Source: an uncultured Clostridium sp.
GTDB taxonomy: Bacteria; Bacillota_I; Bacilli_A; RF39; UBA660
Assembly (NCBI GenBank): GCA_902493795.1
Contig: CABUQZ010000001.1
Location: 108,535 to 172,534 of the forward strand
Reading direction: 5' to 3'
Length of the DNA: 64,000 nucleotides
Made by a program: the position numbers and the translations under genes. A model generated the notes under the pieces. It did no database searches. It worked only from the letters and a program-made list of their open reading frames with translations, and had not been told where the DNA came from. Below, piece after piece: positions 1 through 9,162 of the stretch (position 1 is the stretch's first letter; each line of letters opens with the position of its first letter).

Positions 1-1131
1 AAAGTAAAATTGTTTGACAAAAAAAGACATACCAATAGCATTAAACTGTTAAATTTAACACTTGCAGCTAAAATAGGAGTAGGTTCTATTTCTGGAATTG
101 CTATCTCAATAATAATCGGTGGTAAGGGAACAATACTATGGATATGGCTATCTGCGATAATCTTATCAATAATTACTTATCTAGAAACAAAGACTGGTAT
201 TCAATATAGAGAAAAGATAGGAAAAGATGTAATAGGTGGTCCGATAGTATATATAAAAAAAGAAATAAGTAATAAATTATCTTTGCTTTATTGTTTCTTA
301 ATTATTTTTACTTATTTCTTTGCTTTTATCCTAATACAATCAAATACTATTATAGTTTCATTAAAAGATACTTTCTTAATTAGTGAAAACGCAATATTAT
401 TTATTCTTATTCCAATTGTTTACTTATCTATCTCAAAAGGCATAAACACGATTTCTAAAACAGTATCTCTTATCGTTCCTGTAATGGGATTTTTGTACAT
501 CATTATTGGGTCTATTGTTATATATAATAACTTTGATATGATACCAACACTACTTTTAGATATTTTAAAAGAAAGTATAAGTTTAAGATCTATTTCCACA
601 ATACCTTTAATTGTTGGATTTCAAAGATCAATATTTTCAAATGAAACAGGTATGGGTTCAACTAGTATGGTAGTGTCTTTATCATCATCAAATGATTATA
701 AATTAGAAGCTTATATTCAGTTAATAGGAATGTATTTTATAACTCTTGTTATTACAACAATATCAGCTTTATTGATATTAACAACTAATTATGAAACATT
801 AGGAATAACTAATTTAAATGGTATAGAAATAATAAATTATGCTATTACTTATCATTTTGGAAGTAGTGGTAGTTATCTATCAATATTAATAATAACATTG
901 TTTGCATATTCAACCATTATAACTTGTTATTATTATGGAGATATATGTCTTAAATATTTATTTAGAAATAAAAAGATTAACATTTCTAAAATAATTGTTA
1001 TAATAGTAATAATATTAAGTGCATATATAAGTACAACAAACATTTGGGCAATTGTAGATATAGCAACATCTTTATCAACATTAATTAATGTTTATGCTTT
1101 ATATAAAATAAAAGACAAACTGAAGGAGTAG
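1..1131 (+). CDS. Sodium:alanine symporter family (AGCS) carrier, 5'-truncated by window edge
   Basis: Multi-pass membrane protein that should couple amino-acid (alanine/glycine) uptake to Na+ or H+. The stretch LAAKIGVGSISGIA, then GGKGTILWIW, an ET pair and GGPIVYI follows the AGCS signature order (ALA.RVG.GNI.GVA, GGPGA.FWMW, E...GGP.YY). Eight or more hydrophobic segments follow. The reading frame is open to base 1. A TTG at base 10 is the first possible start, but family members carry roughly 70 residues before this motif, so the gene very probably begins outside the window. The consensus GN of GNIAG reads GS here. It ends two bases before ung, and its last codons carry the ung ribosome-binding site. 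Family call confident; substrate inferred. Confidence 0.8.
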   Translation, partial: KVKLFDKKRHTNSIKLLNLTLAAKIGVGSISGIAISIIIGGKGTILWIWLSAIILSIITYLETKTGIQYREKIGKDVIGGPIVYIKKEISNKLSLLYCFLIIFTYFFAFILIQSNTIIVSLKDTFLISENAILFILIPIVYLSISKGINTISKTVSLIVPVMGFLYIIIGSIVIYNNFDMIPTLLLDILKESISLRSISTIPLIVGFQRSIFSNETGMGSTSMVVSLSSSNDYKLEAYIQLIGMYFITLVITTISALLILTTNYETLGITNLNGIEIINYAITYHFGSSGSYLSILIITLFAYSTIITCYYYGDICLKYLFRNKKINISKIIVIIVIILSAYISTTNIWAIVDIATSLSTLINVYALYKIKDKLKE

Positions 1132-1133
1132 TT

Positions 1134-1802
1134 ATGATTGGAAATGATTGGGATTTATTACTTAAAGATGAGTATAGAAAAGACTATTTTATAAAATTAA
1201 AAAATTATATAATAAATGAGTACAAAAATAAAACAGTGTATCCAAAAATGTCAGAAATATTTAATGCGTTTACTAAAACATCTTATGATAATGTTAAAGT
1301 AGTTATAATAGGGCAAGATCCATATCATGGAGAAAATGAAGCAGAAGGCTTATCTTTTTCAGTAAAAATTGGAATTCAAAAACCGCCATCACTTATAAAT
1401 ATTTTCACTGAATTAAAAAGTGATTTAGGAATTGATCCACCCAATCATGGAAGTTTAGTATCCTGGGCAAAAGAAGGAGTATTGCTTTTAAATGCCACTC
1501 TTACAGTTATTAAAGACACACCCAGATCACATGCAAACAAAGGATGGGAAATATTTACTGACGAAGTAATAAAATTAATAAATCAAAAAGATACTCCAGT
1601 TGTGTTTATTTTATGGGGAAGTGACGCAAGAAGTAAAAAGAAATTAATAACAAATCCAAAGCACTTTATAATTGAATCAGCACATCCATCACCACTTTCA
1701 GCTTATAGAGGATTTTTTGGAAGTAAACCATTTTCTAAGACAAATGAGTTTTTAGAAAAAAACGGAGTAAAACAAATTAATTGGAAAATAGATAATATAT
1801 AA
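1134..1802 (+). CDS. ung: Uracil-DNA glycosylase
   Basis: Family 1 uracil-DNA glycosylase. It removes uracil from DNA to start base-excision repair in the cytoplasm. At 222 residues it is full length. The water-activating loop GQDPYH is at residues 60-65 (catalytic Asp62), and the minor-groove loop HPSPLSAYRGFFGS starts at His184. A GGAG ribosome-binding site sits in the last codons of the upstream carrier gene, so the two are probably co-transcribed. A hairpin with a T-run follows the stop codon. Confidence 0.97.
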   Translation: MIGNDWDLLLKDEYRKDYFIKLKNYIINEYKNKTVYPKMSEIFNAFTKTSYDNVKVVIIGQDPYHGENEAEGLSFSVKIGIQKPPSLINIFTELKSDLGIDPPNHGSLVSWAKEGVLLLNATLTVIKDTPRSHANKGWEIFTDEVIKLINQKDTPVVFILWGSDARSKKKLITNPKHFIIESAHPSPLSAYRGFFGSKPFSKTNEFLEKNGVKQINWKIDNI

Positions 1803-1850
1803 AAAGAGATTTTTGATTATTCTTTCATAATTTCAAAAATCTCTTCTTTT
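1802..1850 (+). terminator. Rho-independent terminator after ung
   Basis: A 13-bp perfect stem (1804-1816 pairing with 1833-1845) is followed by CTTTTT on the plus strand. It overlaps the 3' end of the convergent LemA-like gene, so it may act in both directions. Confidence 0.6.
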
Positions 1851-2350
1851 TCATTTACATATGAATCTTTGTGTTTACATTTTTTAAATTTTGCAATAAT
1901 ACTTGATGGAAATTGACTAACTAGTTTGTTATATATTTCTACATTATCATTATAGTATTTTTCATCAGCAGCACACTCAATATTAACATCTTCTAAATCA
2001 CTAAATAATTTCAATGCGTCTTCATCAAACTTAATATCTTTATTATAATCAGTAAGTTCCACTATTTTTGCATCATATTTAGAAAGTTCCTTATTAAGTT
2101 CAATTTTACTTATATCTTCAATAACTATATCTTTTAGATTATCAAAGAATGTGTCACTGGATTCATCTTTAACAATTTTACCAATCTTATACAATAAATC
2201 ATATTTTTCATTTAATAATAAACCAATGTTTTCTTCAGCTTCATTAATTTTAATATTTAATGCTTGAAATTTATTAATATTTACTACTATTACAACAAAT
2301 ATTACAGTAATAATAACTATAAGTACTGATAATAATATATAAACCCACAT
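1817..2350 (-). CDS. LemA family membrane protein
   Basis: One N-terminal transmembrane helix (about residues 2-24) followed by a long alpha-helical domain. The C-terminal segment YYNDNVEIYNKLVSQFPSSI is the LemA hallmark (YN..V..YN..I..FPs), and KYDLLYKIGKIV fits the first family helix. The function of LemA proteins is poorly defined; they are thought to be envelope proteins with most of the chain outside or facing the membrane. The ATG at 2350 is chosen because AAGAGGTG lies 6 bases upstream; an in-frame GTG at 2359 lies inside that ribosome-binding site. Convergent with ung. Confidence 0.75.
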   Translation of the reverse strand: MWVYILLSVLIVIITVIFVVIVVNINKFQALNIKINEAEENIGLLLNEKYDLLYKIGKIVKDESSDTFFDNLKDIVIEDISKIELNKELSKYDAKIVELTDYNKDIKFDEDALKLFSDLEDVNIECAADEKYYNDNVEIYNKLVSQFPSSIIAKFKKCKHKDSYVNEKEEIFEIMKE

Positions 2351-2426
2351 AATTAACACCTCTTATCATATAGATTATAACAAATTATTAAGGATTATTC
2401 TAGCACTTACCATCTTTTGAATAATA

Positions 2427-3704
2427 TTATTTTGACTTACCACTGCTAGGTGCAAATTGAAAATACATATTTTCAAATTCTCTTATCTTTTGAACATAAT
2501 ACGCAGCACCTTCTTCAAGTTGCGATTTTACTTTTTCATCAAATTTAATTTGATCACTATGTTTTTTTATAAGATCTTGATATTTCCTGTCAATTTTTCT
2601 TCTTAATTGATCTTTATACACTTCTGGATTATTAGAAACCTTTTTAAAGTTTTTATCAGCTTTTTCAAATCTTTTCTTAGCACTAAGATACTTATCATAT
2701 AATTCATTATAATTGTAATCATCACGAATTACCTCATCAGATATAGCTCGTTTTAATCCGGTTCTAAGAAATTTAGCTTTTTCATTTATTTCTTTTTCTA
2801 TATCATCAATTTTCTTTTCTAAGAATTTCATTTGTTTTCTATCGTTCATTGAATATGCACTATTATAGTCACTAATTAACTGTTCATGTTCTTTTATCAA
2901 GGTAGAATACATTGCATTAAATTCAGCTTCTTTAGAAAACATAAGAGGAGTAAGTTCATTATATCTATTTTTTACTAAAATGCTTCTTTTATTTAGAATG
3001 CCATATAACTTATTAGCTGCATTATATAATCTCATACATAACTTATCATATTCTTCGTTAATATTCCTTGGATGTGTTTTACTCTGTCTTTCCATTTCAG
3101 TTGCTTTTATTAATTTTCTTAAAGAACTAATTTCCTCATTAACGGTATCTAATCTATCTCTATAAGAGTCTAACTTTCTTTGAAATTTTGCAAGTATATT
3201 AGCATAATCTTCTTCATTAGAAGGAATGTTTCTAAAAAGAGCATTAAATCTACTAGAAATGTATGTAAAAACAGTATTTTGTTTATCTTGATATACTTGA
3301 TCATTATGAGTATATCTAAAATCACGATCATAATCACTTTGATTTCTTCTTCTACGTGTTTCCTCATTTTTTTCTTGAAATAAATCGCTTCTAACCTCAG
3401 TTCCATTTTTTATACAAACGTCAATTCTATTTAATGATCCAAAGAAAACAGCTAAAACGTCATCAGGATTATCGATTATCCCAGGAACTCCATGAAAGTG
3501 ATCTGAGTGAAAAACAGTAGCCACATCTCTTTTTAAAGTTACAAAGTCAAACTCATTTAGTACTTTATTAGAATTGATCATTTCTTCTAAAGTATCAATT
3601 TCACTAATTATTTTGTCACATTTACTCTTGTAGCTATCTGAAATATACCCACCATTAATAACATTTCTATAAATTCTTAAACATGTCATTAAATCTTCTA
3701 TCAT
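2427..3704 (-). CDS. Uncharacterised coiled-coil protein
   Basis: A 425-residue, highly charged, predicted cytoplasmic protein with no signal peptide or membrane segment. The second half is almost continuous heptad-like helix (for example DYNSAYSMNDRKQMKFLEKK and the following Lys/Glu-rich stretch). The first 100 residues look globular and contain HSDHFHGVPG. I do not recognise the family. The start at 3704 is chosen because GAGGGGG sits 9 bases upstream; the ATG nine bases earlier would be too close to that site. It is transcribed away from pduL and has no obvious operon partner. It resembles the coiled-coil proteins at 44.6 and 32-34 kb in composition only. Confidence 0.6.
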   Translation of the reverse strand: MIEDLMTCLRIYRNVINGGYISDSYKSKCDKIISEIDTLEEMINSNKVLNEFDFVTLKRDVATVFHSDHFHGVPGIIDNPDDVLAVFFGSLNRIDVCIKNGTEVRSDLFQEKNEETRRRRNQSDYDRDFRYTHNDQVYQDKQNTVFTYISSRFNALFRNIPSNEEDYANILAKFQRKLDSYRDRLDTVNEEISSLRKLIKATEMERQSKTHPRNINEEYDKLCMRLYNAANKLYGILNKRSILVKNRYNELTPLMFSKEAEFNAMYSTLIKEHEQLISDYNSAYSMNDRKQMKFLEKKIDDIEKEINEKAKFLRTGLKRAISDEVIRDDYNYNELYDKYLSAKKRFEKADKNFKKVSNNPEVYKDQLRRKIDRKYQDLIKKHSDQIKFDEKVKSQLEEGAAYYVQKIREFENMYFQFAPSSGKSK

Positions 3705-3810
3705 TCTAGTCATCCCCCTCATTATTGCGGTAATTTTAACATATTTTATTAAAAATGTCAATTTAAACTAAATCTAATCGAAAATATAAAATGTATTTCT
3801 CTATATATGA

Positions 3811-3831
3811 TATAATACCATTGAAGGTGAT
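3811..3831 (+). promoter_or_regulatory. Extended -10 promoter and RBS for pduL
   Basis: TGATATAAT (TATAAT at 3811-3816 with the TGn extension) lies about 20 bases before the pduL start. GAAGGTGA is the ribosome-binding site. No good -35 is visible. Confidence 0.5.
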
Positions 3832-3834
3832 TTT

Positions 3835-4395
3835 ATGAAAGTATTATTAGGAATTTCTAACAAACATGTACACTTAAGTACAGAAGATTATAAAATATTA
3901 TTTGGTGATGAACCACTAAATAAGGTAAAAGATTTAGTACAACCTGGACAATATGCATCAGATAAAAAAGTAACTGTTAAAACAGAAAAAAGAGCTTTTG
4001 AAGGATTAAGAGTTTTAGGTCCACTTAGATCTTACACTCAAGTAGAAGTATCTAAAACAGATAGTTTTGCTTTAGGAATAAATCCTCCAATTAGAAATAG
4101 TGGTGATTTAGAAGGATCTGCAACTGTTACAATTGTAGGGCCATGTGGAGAAGTAACAAAGCCATGCTGCATAATAGCAAATAGACATATTCACATCAAT
4201 CCAAAAGAAAGAGAAGAATTAGGTCTTGTTGGAGTTGATAAGGTATCTGTTAAAGTAGAAGGAGAAAAAACTACTATATTTGATAATGTATGGCTAAAAG
4301 AAGATGAAAGCTATGTTTTAGAACTTCATTTAGATACAGATGATGGAAATGGAGCACTAGCAAAAACAGGAGATTATTTAGAGATAATAAAATAA
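3835..4395 (+). CDS. pduL: Phosphate propanoyltransferase (PduL-type phosphotransacetylase)
   Basis: PduL-family acyltransferase that interconverts acyl-CoA plus phosphate with acyl-phosphate plus CoA. Diagnostic metal-binding histidines appear in NKHVHLS (residues 9-15), NRHIHI (near residue 120) and ELHLDTDDGNGA. Length 186 is close to the soluble form, without the long encapsulation peptide of microcompartment versions. No microcompartment genes are nearby. The likely role is therefore a stand-alone phosphate acetyltransferase feeding acetyl-phosphate to acetate kinase, replacing Pta; this is inferred. A bidirectional terminator separates it from the convergent PBP gene. Confidence 0.9.
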   Translation: MKVLLGISNKHVHLSTEDYKILFGDEPLNKVKDLVQPGQYASDKKVTVKTEKRAFEGLRVLGPLRSYTQVEVSKTDSFALGINPPIRNSGDLEGSATVTIVGPCGEVTKPCCIIANRHIHINPKEREELGLVGVDKVSVKVEGEKTTIFDNVWLKEDESYVLELHLDTDDGNGALAKTGDYLEIIK

Positions 4396-4402
4396 CACAA
4401 AG

Positions 4403-4444
4403 AAAAAAGTAAAAGTTTTTAAAAAGAGTAGCTTTTACTTTTTT
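4403..4444. terminator. Bidirectional terminator between pduL and the PBP gene
   Basis: A 13-bp stem (4403-4415 with 4432-4444) has an A-run on one side and a T-run on the other, so it serves both convergent genes. It overlaps the last codons of the PBP gene. Confidence 0.75.
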
Positions 4445-6381
4445 ATTTCATCAAACACAACTTGAGTATTTGTAGGTTCAGTACCTTTTAAATAGTACAG
4501 AACCTTTTTTTTAGGACTTTTATCATTAGCAGGTAACCCACTTATAGGATCAACTATAACACCAACAACATTACTAGGCATTTCATACCAAGATTCTTCA
4601 GTGTCTTTTAAATAGCTTTCCATAGCTTCAGAAAAAATATTTTTAGTATACATATAATCTTTATTAGTTATTTCTCTACTATCATCATATCCAACCCAAA
4701 CTGAAGTAACAACGTCTGGGGTATATCCAATAGTCCAACTATCTGTAGCAGTTGTACCAGACTTTATTGCATACTTTCTAGTTAGCTTTCCTGCAATACC
4801 AATTACTGTTGGATAATTATAATCTATAAATGTGGAGTCATATGTATTGGTAAGTAAATTATTAAGTATAAAAACAAGACTAGAATTTAATATCGATTCT
4901 TTATTTTCTTGAGCTTCATATAATACATTTCCATCTTTATCTTCTATTTTAGTAATTAAGTGTGGTGTAACTTTATACCCTAGATTTGCAAAAGAAGCAT
5001 AGGCACCAGTAAGCTCCATTATATTCATTTCACTTGTACCTAAAGCAAGAGAAGGAACTTCTTTCATCTCTGAAGTAATTCCTAGTCTACTTGCCATTGA
5101 TGACAAAGAGTCTTCTCCCAAGAATAAAAGTGTTTTAACAGCATAAATATTATCTGAATAAGAAATAGCTGCAGCAAGTGATATAGGTTTATTTCCATAT
5201 ACTTCATTAGCATTTTTTGGACTGTATTGTTGATTATTAGCAAAAGCAAAGGTCGTTTTTTCACTTGTGAAACATGTTGATGAAGTAAACCCATTTTCTA
5301 AAGCAGCATAATATAGAATTGGTTTCATAACAGAACCAACTTGTCTATAAGATGAAGTTGCTCTATTGTACTCTGATGTACTATAATCTCTTCCTCCAAC
5401 AAGAGCAAAAATTTCACCATTATTTGGATTCATCATTATAGCATTTGCTTGTAACTCACTATTGCTTGCTAAATTACTATTTATTTTTTCTTCTAGAATT
5501 TGTTGAGCATTAAAATCAAAGGCAGTGTATATTTTTAAACCACCTGTATCTAAAAACGATTTTGGAACATCAAGTCTTTCAAGCTCGTTAAACACTGCAT
5601 CTTGATAATACATAACTGTCGATAAATTTATACTATTTTTTTTACCAATAATAGTTAACTCTTCTTGATATGCTTCGTTCATCTCTTCTTCTGTAATATA
5701 GTCATTTTTAACCATTAAAGATAAGACCATTTTTTGTCTTTTTTTTGCAAGTTCAAAATTAACAATAGGAGAGTAATTTGAAGGGGATTTAGGAATACCT
5801 ACTAACATACTAGCTTCTGCTAAATCAAGTTCACTTGCACTTTTACCAAAATAAAACTCTGAAGCATTTTCAATTCCATACATACCATGTCCATAATTAA
5901 TTGTATTTAAATATCCTTCGAGTATCTCATCTTTGCTATAGTGAAGCTCAATATTCAAAGTTAGCCAAAGTTCTTCCCATTTTCTTTCCCACGTCTTATC
6001 AAAATCTAGAAACAAATTTTTAACATACTGCTGTGAAATAGTAGAAGCACCCTGTAAAGTCTTTCCACTTGTAATATTTTTCCATCCAGCCTTAATTATT
6101 CTAGGAATGTCAAAACCAAAATGACTATAGAAATTCTTATCCTCAGTAGATATAGTAGCATTTATTAAATCTTTAGAAATATCTTCAAGTTCAATCCAGG
6201 CATTTGTACCATTACCCACAAAAAAAACATTTCCATTTTTGTCATATAATGATATATTATTAGCATTCCTTATTTCAAGTTTTGTGGATAACTTAGAATA
6301 TCCATAAAATGAAAGCCCAAAAATAAAGAACAACACACCAATTAAACTACCTAACTTCAATATCTTTTTAAATATTTTCAT
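4435..6381 (-). CDS. Class A penicillin-binding protein (transglycosylase-transpeptidase)
   Basis: Bifunctional peptidoglycan synthase that polymerises lipid II and cross-links the strands outside the membrane. It has a single N-terminal membrane anchor (residues 11-28). The GT51 domain carries EDKNFYSHFGFD with catalytic Glu80, GASTISQQ (111-118) and the segment near residue 154. The transpeptidase domain has SVMK (350-353, nucleophile Ser350), SDN (409-411) and KSGT (540-543). At 648 residues it lacks long C-terminal extensions. All catalytic motifs are intact. It is transcribed alone on the minus strand, convergent with pduL and divergent from the argS operon. Confidence 0.93.
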   Translation of the reverse strand: MKIFKKILKLGSLIGVLFFIFGLSFYGYSKLSTKLEIRNANNISLYDKNGNVFFVGNGTNAWIELEDISKDLINATISTEDKNFYSHFGFDIPRIIKAGWKNITSGKTLQGASTISQQYVKNLFLDFDKTWERKWEELWLTLNIELHYSKDEILEGYLNTINYGHGMYGIENASEFYFGKSASELDLAEASMLVGIPKSPSNYSPIVNFELAKKRQKMVLSLMVKNDYITEEEMNEAYQEELTIIGKKNSINLSTVMYYQDAVFNELERLDVPKSFLDTGGLKIYTAFDFNAQQILEEKINSNLASNSELQANAIMMNPNNGEIFALVGGRDYSTSEYNRATSSYRQVGSVMKPILYYAALENGFTSSTCFTSEKTTFAFANNQQYSPKNANEVYGNKPISLAAAISYSDNIYAVKTLLFLGEDSLSSMASRLGITSEMKEVPSLALGTSEMNIMELTGAYASFANLGYKVTPHLITKIEDKDGNVLYEAQENKESILNSSLVFILNNLLTNTYDSTFIDYNYPTVIGIAGKLTRKYAIKSGTTATDSWTIGYTPDVVTSVWVGYDDSREITNKDYMYTKNIFSEAMESYLKDTEESWYEMPSNVVGVIVDPISGLPANDKSPKKKVLYYLKGTEPTNTQVVFDEIKK

Positions 6382-6452
6382 TTAATCATTTCCAATCTAG
6401 TAATATTGTGAATAATAAACAAAAAAATATGTATAAAAAGAAATAAATATGC

Positions 6453-6478
6453 TATAATTCGAATAGAAATTTAGGAGG
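6453..6478 (+). promoter_or_regulatory. Extended -10 promoter for the DUF1934-argS operon
   Basis: TGCTATAAT (TATAAT at 6453-6458) sits 24 bases before the first start codon, followed by the strong ribosome-binding site TAGGAGG at 6473-6479. No recognisable -35. Confidence 0.5.
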
Positions 6479-6482
6479 TATT

Positions 6483-6818
6483 ATGAAAGAAGTAAATATA
6501 TGCTTTCAAGTTGTAAATAGTGAAAACCCCTATAAATATATTGGTAAAGCAGAAATAAATAAAGGCATAATTAAGTTTACCGACAATAATATTAACTATA
6601 TTTATGATAGAGAAATAAAAAGATTAACAAAAGAAAGTAAAGATAGTACCTTAGTTATAGATTTTAATAAAGAGAATATTTTAATGCGGAATGATGGTAA
6701 TGAATTTAATATAAAAATACATTTATTAGAAGATAAATCTAATGATAAAAAAATAGATATTCTTTATAAAGTAGATGAAGATTTAATTAATTTTATTATT
6801 GAAATGAGTGAGGTATAA
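6483..6818 (+). CDS. DUF1934 (YwiB-like) beta-barrel protein
   Basis: Small 111-residue protein rich in beta-strand pattern, without membrane segments. Size, composition and position immediately upstream of argS match the DUF1934/YwiB family, calycin-like beta-barrels of unknown function. The identification rests mainly on context; sequence conservation in this family is weak. The gene ends two bases before the argS start, so the two are probably one transcript. Confidence 0.65.
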   Translation: MKEVNICFQVVNSENPYKYIGKAEINKGIIKFTDNNINYIYDREIKRLTKESKDSTLVIDFNKENILMRNDGNEFNIKIHLLEDKSNDKKIDILYKVDEDLINFIIEMSEV

Positions 6819-6820
6819 AT

Positions 6821-8566
6821 ATGAGTTATTTAAAAGAATTAGAAAACAAAATAAATGAACATGTTTTAAAAGCAGGATATAATGACACAGTTACACTTTC
6901 TACATCAAATAGAAAAGATTTAGGAGAGTTTCAAGTAAATGACGCTATGAGATTTGCTAAAATTTATCATAAAAATCCAATTGAAATAGCAAATGGTATA
7001 AAAAAAGAACTAGATAATGATGACTTGTTAACAAATATAAATATAGCAGGAGCAGGATTCATAAACATTTCCTTAAGTGATAAAGCCTTAATCACATACA
7101 TGAATGAAATAAAAGATGATGTTTGCAAAAACATTGATAAAATGGAACCAAAAACAATAATACTAGATTATGGTGGAGCAAATGTTGCTAAATCTTTACA
7201 TGTTGGACATTTAAGAAGCGCAAATATTGGTGAAGCTTTAAAAAGATTAGCAAATACACTAGGTCATAAAACAATAAGCGACGTTCACTTAGGAGACTCC
7301 GGGCTTCAAGCAGGACTTGTTGTTTTAGAAATGAAAGAAAGATATAAAGACTTAATATGTTTTAAAGAAGACTATAATGGAGAAGACTTCGAATTACCAA
7401 TAACTAAAGAAGATTTAAAAGATATTTATCCAACAGCATCAAGAAAAAGTAAAGAAGATGAGGATTTCTTAAATGAAGCAAGAAAAATAACTTGTGAAAT
7501 TCAAAAGAACAATATAAGATATAGCAAATTATGGGATAAGATATCAGAACTATCCATTGAAGATATTAAAGAAACATATGAAAGATTAAACGATACCTTT
7601 GACTTATGGTTAGGGGAAAGAGACAGTTTAAAATACATTCCTGAGCTTTTTGAATTATTAAATAAAGAAAACTTAGTATACGAAAGTGAAGGCGCTCTTG
7701 TTATGGATGTTAAAGAAGAAACTGATGATAAAGAAATGCCACCTGTTTTACTAAGAAAAAGTGATGGAGCATACCTTTATGCCACAACAGATTTAGCAAC
7801 TATATATCAAAGAGTCAAAGACTATAAACCAGATGAAATATGGTACATAACAGATTTAAGACAGGAACTTCATTTCACACAAATATTTAGGGCAGCACGC
7901 CTTTCTAAGTTAGTTGATGAAAACACAAGTCTTGGATTCTTTGGTTTTGGAACAATGAATGGAACAGACGGAAAACCTTTTAAAACAAGAAATGGTGGAG
8001 TAATGCCACTTGATGAATTAATAAATTTAATAAAAGAAGAATGTTTAAAAAGATTAAATACTAATATAGTAGAAGAGGATAAAAGAGAACAAGTATCAGA
8101 AGAACTTGCAATTGGAGCCTTAAAGTATGCTGATCTTTTACCATATAGATCAACTGATTACATATTTGATCCAGCTAAGTTTAGCGATCTAGATGGGAAA
8201 ACTGGGCCATATCTATTGTATTCAACAATAAGAATGAAATCATTACTAAAAAAGGCAGAACAAGAAAATATCGAGTATAAAAATTATACAACTATAAAGA
8301 ATAGTAGTGATAGAGAAGTAATACTAACTTTATTAATGCTACCTAATGTATTAAAAAGAGCGTATGAAAGTAAATCATTAAGTGAAGTAGCAGAATATAT
8401 ATATAAATTAACAAGTGCCTACAACAAATTTTATTCTGAGAATAAAGTAATTAGTGAAGAAGATAAAAATTTAAGAGAATCATGGTTAGTGTTATCTAAT
8501 GTTGTTTATAATACTAATTCATTGCTACTTGATATGATGGGAATAAACTGCCCAGAAAAAATGTAG
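6821..8566 (+). CDS. argS: Arginyl-tRNA synthetase
   Basis: Class I aminoacyl-tRNA synthetase that charges tRNA-Arg. The N-terminal tRNA-binding (additional) domain covers about residues 1-85. The HIGH signature is HVGH (127-130) in KSLHVGHLRS. The KMSKS position is degenerate, as usual in ArgRS (KPFKTRNGG). The C-terminal anticodon-binding domain ends in DMMGINCPEKM, the usual family ending pattern. At 581 residues it is slightly longer than the commonest forms. The neighbouring tRNA cluster in this window includes tRNA-Arg(ACG). Confidence 0.97.
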   Translation: MSYLKELENKINEHVLKAGYNDTVTLSTSNRKDLGEFQVNDAMRFAKIYHKNPIEIANGIKKELDNDDLLTNINIAGAGFINISLSDKALITYMNEIKDDVCKNIDKMEPKTIILDYGGANVAKSLHVGHLRSANIGEALKRLANTLGHKTISDVHLGDSGLQAGLVVLEMKERYKDLICFKEDYNGEDFELPITKEDLKDIYPTASRKSKEDEDFLNEARKITCEIQKNNIRYSKLWDKISELSIEDIKETYERLNDTFDLWLGERDSLKYIPELFELLNKENLVYESEGALVMDVKEETDDKEMPPVLLRKSDGAYLYATTDLATIYQRVKDYKPDEIWYITDLRQELHFTQIFRAARLSKLVDENTSLGFFGFGTMNGTDGKPFKTRNGGVMPLDELINLIKEECLKRLNTNIVEEDKREQVSEELAIGALKYADLLPYRSTDYIFDPAKFSDLDGKTGPYLLYSTIRMKSLLKKAEQENIEYKNYTTIKNSSDREVILTLLMLPNVLKRAYESKSLSEVAEYIYKLTSAYNKFYSENKVISEEDKNLRESWLVLSNVVYNTNSLLLDMMGINCPEKM

Positions 8567-8657
8567 AAATTTTTATTGATTTTAAATATAAATAGTGATA
8601 TAAGTTTTATTGAGTATTTTTTAAAGAAATTACATAACTCAATTTGGAGGTATTTTA

Positions 8658-9101
8658 ATGAAAATAGATAAAATGAAAAAAGAGGATTTAGAATTATTAT
8701 CATATAAAGATATAACAGCATTGATTTTAGAAGAAAAAGGTGCAATGAACACTCTTGATTTATTCAATAAAATTGCATCATTACTAGGTCTTTCACAATC
8801 AGTAATTGAAAAGAAAATTGGAGATTATTATACAACTCTTTCAACTGATAAAAACTTTTTACTATTAGAAGGTGGTAAATGGGATTTACGTAAGAGACAT
8901 ACTTCTGATAAAGTTGTTAAAGCTCAAGAAACTGATGAAGACGACGAAGAGGAAGAAGAAATAGAAGAAGAAAAAATCGAGATACCTGATGGAGAAGATG
9001 ATTACGATAGTCAAATATCTGATGATGATTTTGATGATAGCGATGATGATCTTAAAGACTTAGTTGTATTAGATGAAGAAGAACTAGATTTAGAACAATA
9101 A
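8658..9101 (+). CDS. rpoE: DNA-directed RNA polymerase delta subunit
   Basis: Delta factor binds RNA polymerase core and promotes recycling and promoter discrimination in Bacilli. The N-terminal HARE-HTH winged-helix domain (about residues 1-80) includes SYKDITALILEEKGAMN and WDLRKR. The C-terminal 60 residues are almost only Asp and Glu, the hallmark of this protein. The gene has its own RBS (GGAGG) and lies between argS and prfA, as in Bacilli. Presence of delta supports placing the organism in or near Bacilli rather than Clostridia. Confidence 0.93.
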   Translation: MKIDKMKKEDLELLSYKDITALILEEKGAMNTLDLFNKIASLLGLSQSVIEKKIGDYYTTLSTDKNFLLLEGGKWDLRKRHTSDKVVKAQETDEDDEEEEEIEEEKIEIPDGEDDYDSQISDDDFDDSDDDLKDLVVLDEEELDLEQ

Positions 9102-9131
9102 ATTTAGTTTCTTTTTTTAAAAATAATTTGA

Positions 9132-9137
9132 TATAAT
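9132..9137 (+). promoter_or_regulatory. Extended -10 element upstream of prfA
   Basis: TGATATAAT lies about 26 bases before the prfA start. No clear -35, so it is a tentative promoter. Confidence 0.4.
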
Positions 9138-9162
9138 ACGATTAGAAAAGAAGAGATGAGAT

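Noticed and set aside
3170..3406. Short open frames inside the coiled-coil gene (both strands)
   Set aside because: Overlap a longer coding gene with good initiation signals; composition follows the other frame.
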